Origin: Pseudarthrobacter sp.
GTDB taxonomy: Bacteria > Actinomycetota > Actinomycetes > Actinomycetales > Micrococcaceae
Assembly: GCA_013362385.1 (NCBI GenBank)
Contig: JABFWC010000118.1
Location: 1 to 5,490, forward strand
Direction of reading: 5' to 3'
DNA: 5,490 nucleotides
Below the pieces are notes generated by a model, which saw only the letters and a program-made list of their open reading frames with translations, made no database searches and was not told where the DNA came from. Positions 1 through 5,490 of the stretch are shown in pieces (position 1 is the stretch's first letter; each line of letters opens with the position of its first letter). Made by a program: the position numbers and the translations under genes.

Positions 1-99
1 GCTGAAGAAAAGTTCGGCGTGCGCATCCCCGACGAAGAGGTCAAGAACCTCAAGACCGTTGGCGACGCCGTCAGCTTCATCGCCGGGGCACAGGCCTAG
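1..99 (+). CDS. acpP: Acyl carrier protein, C-terminal end (5' end outside window)
   Basis: Frame 1 is open from the first base and ends at TAG (97-99), giving 32 residues that begin AEEKFGVRIPDEEV and end SFIAGAQA. This matches helix III to the C-terminus of type II acyl carrier proteins: an acidic EEKFGxxIPDEE stretch, then a K-T-V-GDAV helix. The family carries the growing acyl chain on a phosphopantetheine arm in the cytosol. The DSL serine that bears the arm lies upstream of the window, so it cannot be checked. Its position just before fabF on the same strand is the usual fab cluster order and supports the call. A strong hairpin separates the two genes. Confidence 0.93.
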   Translation, partial: AEEKFGVRIPDEEVKNLKTVGDAVSFIAGAQA

Positions 100-126
100 T
101 CAAGGCTCCCGCCGTTTATTCGGCTT

Positions 127-167
127 GGCGGGCTGCCGGTCCGGGTTGACCGGACCGGCAGCCCGCC
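127..167 (+). terminator. Perfect 18-bp stem-loop between acpP and fabF
   Basis: Positions 127-144 and 150-167 are exact reverse complements (18 of 18 pairs, mostly G-C) around the 5-base loop GTTGA. The hairpin starts 27 bases after the acpP stop and lies 101 bases before the fabF start. No T-run follows (the next bases are GCACTATCC), so it is not a classical intrinsic terminator. GC-rich actinobacteria often use such U-less hairpins. It may end or attenuate acpP transcripts, or protect the 3' end of an abundant acpP mRNA. The role is inferred; the structure is seen directly. Confidence 0.7.
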
Positions 168-254
168 GCACTATCCGGCACTATCCCTGACCGGGACTGG
201 GCCGACCACCAACACGTGCGGGACCCTGCGGACGCAGGCGGAACCCCCACCGAC

Positions 255-261
255 GAAAGAG
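255..261 (+). promoter_or_regulatory. Ribosome binding site of fabF
   Basis: GAAAGAG lies 7 bases before the ATG at 269. It is a purine-rich, moderate Shine-Dalgarno match at suitable spacing and supports that start. The 87-base stretch between the upstream hairpin and this site shows a short tandem copy of CACTATCC but no clear -35/-10 pair. Confidence 0.55.
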
Positions 262-268
262 TGATCCC

Positions 269-1504
269 ATGACACGCAAAGTAGTCATTACCGGTCTGGG
301 TGCCACCACGCCCATCGGCGGCGATGTTCCCACCATGTGGAACAACGCCCTCAAGGGGGTCTCCGGTGCCCGCACCCTCGAGGACGACTGGGTAGCCAAG
401 TACGAACTTCCCGTCCACTTCGCCGCCCGGTGCAGCACTCCGGCCCTGGACGTGCTCACCCGCGTCGAGGCCAAGAGGATGGACCCCTCCACCCAGTTCG
501 GCGTCATCGCCGCCCGTGAAGCCTGGGCGGATTCGGGCATCACCGAAATCGACCAGGACCGGCTCGCCGTGGCCTTCGCCACCGGCATCGGCGGGGTCTG
601 GACGCTGCTGGACGCCTGGGACACCCTGAAGGAAAAGGGTCCGCGCCGGGTCCTGCCCATGACGGTGCCCATGCTGATGCCCAACGGTGTCGCCGCGGCG
701 GTAAGCCTTGACCTGGGCGCCCGCGCCGGCGCCCACACGCCCGTCTCGGCGTGCGCCTCCGGCACCGAAGCCATGCACCTCGGCCTGGAGTTGATCCGTT
801 CAGGCAAGGCCGACGTTGTCATGTGCGGCGGCGCCGAGGCCGCCATCCACCCCATGCCGCTGGCCGCGTTCGCTTCGATGCAGGCCCTCTCCCGCCGCAA
901 CGACGAGCCCGAGCGCGCCTCCCGGCCTTATGACACCGCACGTGACGGTTTCGTCATGGGCGAAGGCGCCGGTGCCCTGGTGCTGGAGGCCGAGGAACAC
1001 GCGCTGGCCCGCGGTGCACGGATCTACGGCGAACTCGCCGGCACTTCCGTCACCGCCGATGCCTACCACATCACCGCCCCGGATCCCGAGGGTCTCGGTG
1101 CAACCCGCGCCCTCAAGGCCGCCATGTTCGACGGCCGGATTCAGGCCGAGGACGTGGTGCATGTCAACGCGCACGCGACCTCCACGCCAGTTGGCGACAA
1201 GCCGGAGTACACTGCCCTGCGCGCCGCCCTCGGCTCCCATGTGGACAACGTCGCGGTTTCCGCCACCAAGTCGCAGATGGGACACCTCCTGGGCGCTTCC
1301 GGCGCGGTGGAGGCTGTCCTCACCGTGCTCGCCGTCCATGAGCGCAAGGCACCGGTCACCATCAACCTTGTGAACGAGGATCCGGAGATTGCGCTGGACG
1401 TGGTCTCCTCGGCACGTGACCTTCCGGCCGGAAACATCGTGGCGCTGAGCAACTCGTTCGGCTTTGGCGGCCACAACGCTGTGGTGGCTATCCGCAGCGT
1501 GTAG
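269..1504 (+). CDS. fabF: Beta-ketoacyl-ACP synthase II
   Basis: This 411-residue condensing enzyme, of usual family length, joins malonyl-ACP to an acyl-ACP primer with loss of CO2. It is the elongation step of type II fatty-acid synthesis in the cytosol. The thiolase fold is complete. The N-terminus reads RKVVITGLGATTPIG. The nucleophile is Cys162 in SACASGTEA. The two catalytic histidines are His302 (NAHATSTPVGD) and His339 (KSQMGHLLGASG), and Lys334 is conserved. The C-terminal NSFGFGGHN loop (395-403) carries the gatekeeper phenylalanine. The Cys-His-His set marks FabF/KAS II rather than the Cys-His-Asn of FabH. The GAAAGAG ribosome site and the conserved N-terminus fix the ATG. It follows acpP by 169 bases, with a strong hairpin between, and ends 28 bases before an intrinsic terminator. 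It could equally be called a KasA/KasB-like synthase. No missing residue was found. Confidence 0.97.
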   Translation: MTRKVVITGLGATTPIGGDVPTMWNNALKGVSGARTLEDDWVAKYELPVHFAARCSTPALDVLTRVEAKRMDPSTQFGVIAAREAWADSGITEIDQDRLAVAFATGIGGVWTLLDAWDTLKEKGPRRVLPMTVPMLMPNGVAAAVSLDLGARAGAHTPVSACASGTEAMHLGLELIRSGKADVVMCGGAEAAIHPMPLAAFASMQALSRRNDEPERASRPYDTARDGFVMGEGAGALVLEAEEHALARGARIYGELAGTSVTADAYHITAPDPEGLGATRALKAAMFDGRIQAEDVVHVNAHATSTPVGDKPEYTALRAALGSHVDNVAVSATKSQMGHLLGASGAVEAVLTVLAVHERKAPVTINLVNEDPEIALDVVSSARDLPAGNIVALSNSFGFGGHNAVVAIRSV

Positions 1505-1532
1505 GTTGTGCCATCGGGCTTGTCCCGGATGC

Positions 1533-1570
1533 AAGAGGAGGCCCCGCCTTTCGGCGGGGCCTCCTCTTTT
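1533..1570 (+). terminator. Intrinsic terminator after fabF
   Basis: A 16-bp perfect stem (1533-1548 paired with 1553-1568) with a TTTC loop runs into TTTT at 1567-1570. It sits 28 bases after the fabF stop and about 50 bases beyond the end of the convergent DUF3145 gene. On the minus strand only a short CTCTT follows the stem, so it should work best for fabF but may serve both genes. Confidence 0.92.
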
Positions 1571-1617
1571 GCTATGGAAGGTTCCGGACGTTCCTCAGGC
1601 AGAACGTGCGACGGCGG

Positions 1618-2121
1618 TCAGCCCACTTGGTGGAGCCAGCGGACAGGCGCGCCTTCGGCGGCGTGGCGGAACGGTTCCAGTTCCTCGTCCCAGGCTTCGC
1701 CCAGTGCGAGGGAGAGCTCGTGGTAGACGGCGGCGGGGTCGCCGGCGCCGGACTCGTAGGCGTAACGGATCCGGTCTTCCGAGACCATGATGTTGCCGTG
1801 GACGTCGGTGACGGCGTGGAAGATTCCCAGCTCGGGTGTGTGCGACCAGCGGCCACCGTCAACACCCTGGCTCGGTTCCTCCGTCACTTCATAACGGAGG
1901 TGCGCCCAGCCGCGGAGGCAGGACGCAAGTTTGGAGCCCGGTCCGGGCGAACCAGTCCAGGAAAGCTCGGCCCGGAACATTCCGGGCGCGGCGGGCTGCG
2001 GGGTCCACTCAAGGTCCGTCCGCTTGTCCACCACGGCGCCGACTGCCCACTCAACGTGGGGGCACAGCGCCGTAGGGGCTGAGTGAACGAACAACAGACC
2101 GCGGGTCATTGCAACAGACAT
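1618..2121 (-). CDS. DUF3145 family protein of unknown function
   Basis: This 167-residue protein has no assigned function and matches, from memory, the DUF3145 family of actinobacteria, whose members are about this size. Recognisable conserved stretches are TRGLLFVHSAP (6-16), LCPHVEWAVG (19-28), LRGWAHLRYEVTEEPSQGVDG (69-89), TPELGIFHAVTDVHGNI (95-111) and GEAWDEELEPFRHA (141-154). There is no signal peptide or membrane segment, so it is probably cytosolic. The start at 2121 (MSVAMTRG) is chosen because GGAGG lies 5 bases upstream and homology begins there. The frame stays open upstream to 2286, but that stretch uses AGG, AGA, CCT and GGG codons unlike the gene body and looks non-coding. 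It converges on fabF across a shared terminator region. A link to fatty-acid metabolism is suggested only by this neighbourhood. Confidence 0.88.
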   Translation of the reverse strand: MSVAMTRGLLFVHSAPTALCPHVEWAVGAVVDKRTDLEWTPQPAAPGMFRAELSWTGSPGPGSKLASCLRGWAHLRYEVTEEPSQGVDGGRWSHTPELGIFHAVTDVHGNIMVSEDRIRYAYESGAGDPAAVYHELSLALGEAWDEELEPFRHAAEGAPVRWLHQVG

Positions 2122-2126
2122 TCCAT

Positions 2127-2131
2127 CCTCC
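2127..2131 (-). promoter_or_regulatory. Ribosome binding site deciding the DUF3145 start
   Basis: GGAGG on the minus strand lies 5 bases before the ATG at 2121. It supports MSVAMTRG as the start over the in-frame ATGs further upstream (2133, 2214, 2286), which lack a comparable site. Confidence 0.75.
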
Positions 2132-2262
2132 ATAGCTCTAGGTACGTCTTCCCCAACGACCTCTGCCTGGATGAACTGCCCTGCCCTGCTCTGCGGCGGC
2201 GGTTCCCTGCTCATATTCAGATGTATCGCATTAAACAGTGTCCGGACTTGCCGCACCGCATC

Positions 2263-2291
2263 AAGCTCAGGAGCTTCAAGCGGCACTTGAA
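2263..2291. repeat. Two overlapping short inverted repeats, possible operator
   Basis: AAGCTC-AG-GAGCTT (2263-2276) is a perfect 6-bp inverted repeat with a 2-base spacer. It overlaps TTCAAG-CGGCA-CTTGAA (2275-2291), a perfect 6-bp inverted repeat with a 5-base spacer. TCAAGC also recurs directly at 2261 and 2276, 15 bases apart. The location, about 150-170 bases upstream of the DUF3145 start and 90 bases beyond the xerC stop, would suit a regulator site. Function is inferred; repeats this short can occur by chance. Confidence 0.35.
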
Positions 2292-2381
2292 AGTTGCCGG
2301 ACGTGATTCTTATTGTGCCGTACCCGGTGGAATAACGCCAGTGCGATTAGCCACGCAGCTCCCGGGGCACGAGGGCGCGGC

Positions 2382-3308
2382 TCAGGCCCGCGGATGAGCC
2401 TGCTGGTAACTCCTCCGCAGCCGGTCGACAGAGACATGGGTATAGATCTGCGTCGTGGCCAGGCTGCTGTGGCCCAGGATCTCCTGCACGGCACGCAGGT
2501 CCGCCCCGCCGTCGAGCAGATGGGTGGCAGCGGAGTGGCGGAGGGCGTGGGGACCTGAAGCCGAGGTGTCCCCCAGCTCCCCGAACAGGCCGTTGACCAG
2601 CGCGCGGACCTGCCTCTGGTCCACCCGGCCGCCGCGGACGCCGAGGAACAGCGCGGGGCCGCTGGTCTCCCTGGCCAGCAGGGGCCGGCCGCGCCGGAGC
2701 CAGTCGTCAACAGCTACGGCCGCGGGAACACCGAACGGGACGGTGCGCTCTTTATTGCCCTTGCCGATGACGCGAAGCGTCCGGCGGTCGGGGTTGAGGT
2801 CGTCGACATCCAAACCCGCAAGTTCACCAACGCGCACGCCCGTGGCGTAGAGGAGCTCCACGATTGCCCGGTTCCGCACCGCAAGGGGTTCACCTTCGGC
2901 GGCGGCCGCTTCCAGCCCGTCGAGCAGGCGGGTGAGCTGGGCAGCCTGCAGGACGCCGGGCAGGGAGCCTTCCCGTTTGGGTGCCTTCAACCGCAGGGCC
3001 GGGTCCTCCTCGATCAGTTCGTCCCGCAGGGCCCACGCAGTGAAGGTGCGGGCCGTGGCGGACCGGCGTGCGAGGGTTGCCCGTGACGCGCCCGCCTGGC
3101 TCTGGCTGCCCAGCCAGCGGCGCAGCGTGCCCAGGTCCAGGTCCTTGGGTCCGGAGGCACCTTCCTCGGCTGCATGGGCGAGGAGGCTGCGCAGGTCACC
3201 CAGGTAGGCGCGCCTGGTGTGTTCCGACAGGGCCCGCTCCCCCGACAGGTACGCGGCGAAAGCGTCGAGTGCCTTCGTGAGCCCCGGGGGCAGAGCGTCA
3301 TGTTCCAT
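2382..3308 (-). CDS. xerC: Tyrosine recombinase XerC
   Basis: This 308-residue protein has the size and two-domain form of Xer recombinases, which resolve chromosome dimers at dif at the septum together with a XerD partner. Residues about 9-100 form the SAM-like N-terminal core-binding domain (LSEHTRRAYLGDLRSL); about 120-308 form the catalytic domain. All active-site residues are present: Arg159 (ATGVRVGEL), Lys183 (IGKGNKER), His254 and Arg257 (HALRH), His280 (LGHSS) and nucleophile Tyr289 (QIYTHVS). The spacing matches XerD of E. coli. It follows dprA by 46 bases on the same strand, as actinobacterial xerC does, so XerC is preferred over XerD. The start at 3308 (MEHDALPPGL) is set by homology. 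A GGAGGG sits only 1 base or less before this ATG, which is too close for normal use, and the frame is open further upstream into dprA. The start is thus less certain than the identity. Confidence 0.93.
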   Translation of the reverse strand: MEHDALPPGLTKALDAFAAYLSGERALSEHTRRAYLGDLRSLLAHAAEEGASGPKDLDLGTLRRWLGSQSQAGASRATLARRSATARTFTAWALRDELIEEDPALRLKAPKREGSLPGVLQAAQLTRLLDGLEAAAAEGEPLAVRNRAIVELLYATGVRVGELAGLDVDDLNPDRRTLRVIGKGNKERTVPFGVPAAVAVDDWLRRGRPLLARETSGPALFLGVRGGRVDQRQVRALVNGLFGELGDTSASGPHALRHSAATHLLDGGADLRAVQEILGHSSLATTQIYTHVSVDRLRRSYQQAHPRA

Positions 3309-3354
3309 CCCTCCACTGTCCCAGCTTGCAGCCCCGAACGGGTGCCGGACACGG

Positions 3355-4557
3355 TCATCCCTTGCCCCGTTTCCAGCCGCCGCGCTCCCACACCGCCAGG
3401 CCCAGCAGCCCGAGCCGGCCAAGGCCCGCCCGCACCGATTCCGGGCTCAGTCCCGCTACCGAGGACAGCTTCTCCACTGAGGTGGTGGAACGGAGCGGCA
3501 GCGCATCAAGAAGGATCAGGTCCTCGAGGGTGAGCCCGTCCTGCACCGCCGGTTGCGTGTGTGGCGGTTCCGGAAGCGCGCTGCCGCTCGAGCCCGCAAG
3601 CTCAGCGACTTCTGCCGCATCGGTGACGCAGACCGCTCCCCCTTCCCGGAGGAGCCGGTGGCAGCCGGCCGAGTTGGCGCTGTGCACGGACCCGGGCACG
3701 GCTCCGACGGCGCGGCCCAGGGTTTCGGCGTGATGGGCGGTGTTCAGTGCACCTGAGCGCCAGCGGGCCTCGACCACCACGGTAACGGCCGACAGGGCAG
3801 CGATGAGCCGGTTGCGCTGCAGGAACCGGTACCTGGTGGGTGCCGAGCCCGGCGGTACCTCGGCCAGGACCGCGCCCTGGTTGGCAACGGCGCGCAGCAG
3901 GTCCTCATTGCCGGATGGGTAGAACCGGTCCACGCCGCCGGCCATCACGGCGATTGTGGGGACGGTGGAAGAACCACCGGCCAGGGCGGCACGGTGGGCG
4001 TGGGCGTCGATTCCGTAGGCACCGCCGGAGACCACCGTGAAGCCCCGCTGGGCGAGCGAGTAGGCGAGATCTCCTGTGACGGATGCCCCGTAGCTGGTGC
4101 TGTCCCGGGATCCAACCAGGGCGATGGCCTTCGCCGCCGGGGGCAGAGGCTGCTCCTGGCCCCTCCACCAGAGGCAGAGGGGCTCCTGGATTCCCAGGTC
4201 CGCCAATTGCGCCGGCCACAGCTCGTCGGAGGGAATGATCAACCGGCCGCCGAGGCGGGCCATGGTGGCGAGGTCCCGTTCGGGGGCTATGTCCGGCAGC
4301 CGTGGCTGCCAGCGTTTCAGTGCCGCGGCCAGGCCTGCCCAGCTGGCGGCAGCGCCGGTGTCTGCCAGCAGCTCGGTGATCTCCTGTTCCAGGCCTGGAC
4401 CGGCCTTCACCTGCCCGCTGGCGATCCGCAGCGCATCTGTGGCGCCGGCGAGCTGCACGAGAGCCAGCCCGGCTGCGTCCTGCGGCTCCATCAGGCGGGA
4501 CAGTGCCGCCCGCGCCAGCCGCTCGGCGTCCAGGGGTGCTTTGCTTGATTCGGTCAT
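3355..4557 (-). CDS. dprA: DNA-processing protein DprA (Smf)
   Basis: With this start the protein has 400 residues. DprA binds incoming single-stranded DNA in the cytosol and loads RecA during natural transformation; it is also widely conserved in bacteria not known to be transformable. Order seen: a helical N-terminal region (about 1-100), then the Rossmann-like DNA-binding core with VGSR (148-151), SGGAYGID (177-184), GGVDRFYP (207-214), RFLQRNRLIAALS (244-256) and SGALNTAHHAETLGRAVGAVPG (268-289), then a linker and a C-terminal winged helix (about 342-400). AGGGGA 4 bases upstream supports the ATG at 4557 (MTESSKAP). An alternative ATG at 4593 adds 12 residues and overlaps the comM stop by ATGA, which would give translational coupling, but its ribosome site is weak. 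It belongs to the comM-dprA-xerC operon. All core motifs are intact. Confidence 0.95.
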   Translation of the reverse strand: MTESSKAPLDAERLARAALSRLMEPQDAAGLALVQLAGATDALRIASGQVKAGPGLEQEITELLADTGAAASWAGLAAALKRWQPRLPDIAPERDLATMARLGGRLIIPSDELWPAQLADLGIQEPLCLWWRGQEQPLPPAAKAIALVGSRDSTSYGASVTGDLAYSLAQRGFTVVSGGAYGIDAHAHRAALAGGSSTVPTIAVMAGGVDRFYPSGNEDLLRAVANQGAVLAEVPPGSAPTRYRFLQRNRLIAALSAVTVVVEARWRSGALNTAHHAETLGRAVGAVPGSVHSANSAGCHRLLREGGAVCVTDAAEVAELAGSSGSALPEPPHTQPAVQDGLTLEDLILLDALPLRSTTSVEKLSSVAGLSPESVRAGLGRLGLLGLAVWERGGWKRGKG

Positions 4558-4589
4558 GGTGTCCCCTGCCGTGGTAGCGCCTGGCCGGG

Positions 4590-5468
4590 TCATGCCGCCA
4601 CCGCCGCGGCCTGCCGCAGGCCCAAAGCCTGTCCAATGTCATCCGGGCCGGGCGCCTCCCGGTGACCGAGGTCGGCCAGCGTCCATGCCAGTCGAAGGAC
4701 CCGGTCGTAGCCCCGTGCGGTGAGCACGCCCCGTTCGAGCGAAAGGTCGAGGATCCGGGTTGCGGCTGGAGTGAGCCGCAGCTCGCCGCGAAGGATCCGG
4801 CCCGGAACCTGTGAGTTGGTTTCCAGGCCGAAACAGCGCAGCCGCTCGGACTGCCGTGCGCGTGCTTCAAGGACCCGGCCGGCTACTGCGGCCGTGTCCT
4901 CTTCCGCGGCCGCCTGCCCGAACTCGGCCAGGGACACGCGCTCCACCTGCAGCTGGATGTCCACCCTGTCCAGGAGGGGGCCGGACAGCCGGGCGAGGTA
5001 CCGGCGGCGCATCACCGGGGTGCAGGTGCAGTCCAGTCCCTTCCCAGCGGCCTTGCCGCAGGGGCACGGATTGGCCGCGAGGACCAGCTGGAAGCGGGCC
5101 GGATAAGCGGCGGTGCCGGCTGAGCGGTGGATTACCAGCTCGCCGCTTTCCAGCGGCTGGCGCAGGGCATCCAAAACGCGCCGCTCGTATTCCGGCGCCT
5201 CGTCGAGGAAGAGCACCCCGCGGTGGGCCCGCGACGCCGCCCCCGGCCGGGGCAGCCCCGACCCGCCCCCGATGATGGCCGCGGCAGTCGCCGAGTGGTG
5301 CGGGTTCTCGAACGGCGGCCGCCGCAGCAGCTGTACTTGGGATGCCGGCAGGCCGCACAGCGAATGGATCGCCGTCACCTCCATGGATTCGTGGTCCCCG
5401 AGGTCCGGCAGGAGCCCGGGGAGCCGCTCGGCCAGCATGGTTTTGCCGGCGCCCGGGGGAGTGCACAC
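4590..5468 (-). CDS. comM: ComM/YifB Mg-chelatase-like AAA+ ATPase, 5'-truncated at window edge
   Basis: The readable part is about 290 residues of a family usually near 500. The N-terminal ~210 residues (the Lon-protease-like ChlI domain) are missing. ComM is a hexameric helicase that drives branch migration when transformed DNA integrates. Counting from the GTG at 5468, present motifs are Walker A PPGAGKT (4-10), Walker B GVLFLDE (84-90), ANPCPCG (132-138) with a second CxC at 147-149 (probably a metal-binding Cys set), SGPLLDR (162-168), and the C-terminal Mg-chelatase helical domain (about 190-290). The stop overlaps a possible dprA start by ATGA. The usual first glycine of the Walker A (GPPGAGKT) is Thr here, and a TAA stands at 5471-5469 just before the GTG. 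The GTG is therefore not a natural start; the gene is broken or joined to foreign sequence near 5459. The C-terminal part itself shows no lesion. Confidence 0.9.
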   Translation of the reverse strand: MCTPPGAGKTMLAERLPGLLPDLGDHESMEVTAIHSLCGLPASQVQLLRRPPFENPHHSATAAAIIGGGSGLPRPGAASRAHRGVLFLDEAPEYERRVLDALRQPLESGELVIHRSAGTAAYPARFQLVLAANPCPCGKAAGKGLDCTCTPVMRRRYLARLSGPLLDRVDIQLQVERVSLAEFGQAAAEEDTAAVAGRVLEARARQSERLRCFGLETNSQVPGRILRGELRLTPAATRILDLSLERGVLTARGYDRVLRLAWTLADLGHREAPGPDDIGQALGLRQAAAVAA

Positions 5469-5490
5469 TTAAGTATGCATGCGCCGTGAC
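5460..5490. other. Non-ComM sequence at right edge with near-perfect palindrome
   Basis: None of the three minus-strand frames here reads like the hydrophobic strand that precedes the ComM Walker A, and the comM frame has a TAA at 5471-5469. Positions 5462-5479 form an 18-bp palindrome with one mismatched pair, centred on ACTTAAGT; ATGCAT and GCATGC palindromes overlap its right end. About half of the bases are G+C, lower than the flanking gene. It could be a mobile-element end, a rearrangement junction, or linker or assembly artefact. Confidence 0.5.

Larger units (their letters stand above)
2122..2381. other. Intergenic region between xerC and the DUF3145 gene
   Basis: These 260 bases are less GC-rich than the genes around them. 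They must hold the DUF3145 leader and probably its promoter on the minus strand. A TTTAAT at 2235-2230 (minus) is a 5/6 match to a -10 box, but no -35 stands at correct spacing. No hairpin plus T-run follows the xerC stop, so the upstream operon may read through into the DUF3145 gene, which lies on the same strand. The inverted repeats at 2263-2291 are listed separately. Open frames here look non-coding. Confidence 0.5.

Noticed and set aside
116..778. 220-residue open frame on the minus strand over the start of fabF
   Set aside because: It lies antisense to a complete fabF, has low-complexity Gly/Arg-rich composition and matches no known family; it is a shadow of GC-rich coding sequence. The same holds for the minus-strand frames at 181-900 and 800-1534.
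1606..2082. 158-residue plus-strand frame over the DUF3145 gene
   Set aside because: It is antisense to a recognisable DUF3145 protein and has no family features.
2122..2286. Possible 55-residue N-terminal extension of the DUF3145 protein
   Set aside because: It is in frame and open, but it lies outside family homology, uses atypical codons (AGG, AGA, CCT) and a clear GGAGG site marks the start at 2121.
2382..3308. xerC as a phage or island integrase marking a mobile element
   Set aside because: Its length, motif spacing and place beside dprA match chromosomal XerC; no att repeats, tRNA gene or phage genes are near.
3309..3422. 38-residue N-terminal extension of XerC
   Set aside because: It would overlap the dprA 3' end and is not part of the XerC fold; homology begins at MEHDALPPGL.
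3905..4870. 321-residue minus-strand frame across dprA and comM
   Set aside because: It is a frame-shifted shadow of both genes, Arg/Gly/Pro-rich, and resembles no family, whereas the real frames carry full motifs.
1..5490. CRISPR arrays, tRNA or rRNA genes, riboswitches, defence systems
   Set aside because: No regularly spaced repeats, cloverleaf or known aptamer pattern was seen on reading, and nearly all of the window is explained by six housekeeping genes.

Overview
This 5,490-base window is high-GC DNA with compact genes. It looks like chromosome from an actinobacterium of the Micrococcaceae type (Arthrobacter or a close relative). The reasons are the GC-rich third codon positions, an actinobacterium-restricted DUF3145 gene, an acpP-fabF fatty-acid cluster, and a comM-dprA-xerC string in actinobacterial order. 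The genus is an inference from protein character, not from a search.

Layout, left to right. Positions 1-99 (+) hold the last 32 codons of an acyl carrier protein gene, acpP. A very strong 18-bp hairpin follows at 127-167, then fabF (269-1504, +), a complete beta-ketoacyl-ACP synthase II with all catalytic residues. A textbook intrinsic terminator (1533-1570) lies between fabF and the convergent DUF3145 gene (1618-2121, -). The 260-bp gap 2122-2381 carries two overlapping inverted repeats but no convincing gene. Then comes a minus-strand operon, transcribed right to left: comM (4590 to the right edge), dprA (3355-4557 or 4593) and xerC (2382-3308). All three encode DNA-processing proteins.

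Functionally there are two modules. acpP-fabF is the elongation part of type II fatty-acid synthesis. comM-dprA-xerC couples a branch-migration AAA+ ATPase, a RecA-loading ssDNA-binding protein and a site-specific tyrosine recombinase. The latter is a conserved chromosomal gene string, not a mobile element.

I see no new biological system here. The most unusual spot is the right edge. comM homology stops abruptly at the Walker A motif (about 5459), an in-frame stop lies just beyond, and the remaining ~30 bases contain a near-perfect 18-bp palindrome and do not read as ComM in any frame. This is either an insertion or rearrangement junction, or an assembly or contig-end artefact; the window alone cannot decide. 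No tRNA, rRNA, CRISPR array or insertion sequence was recognised.
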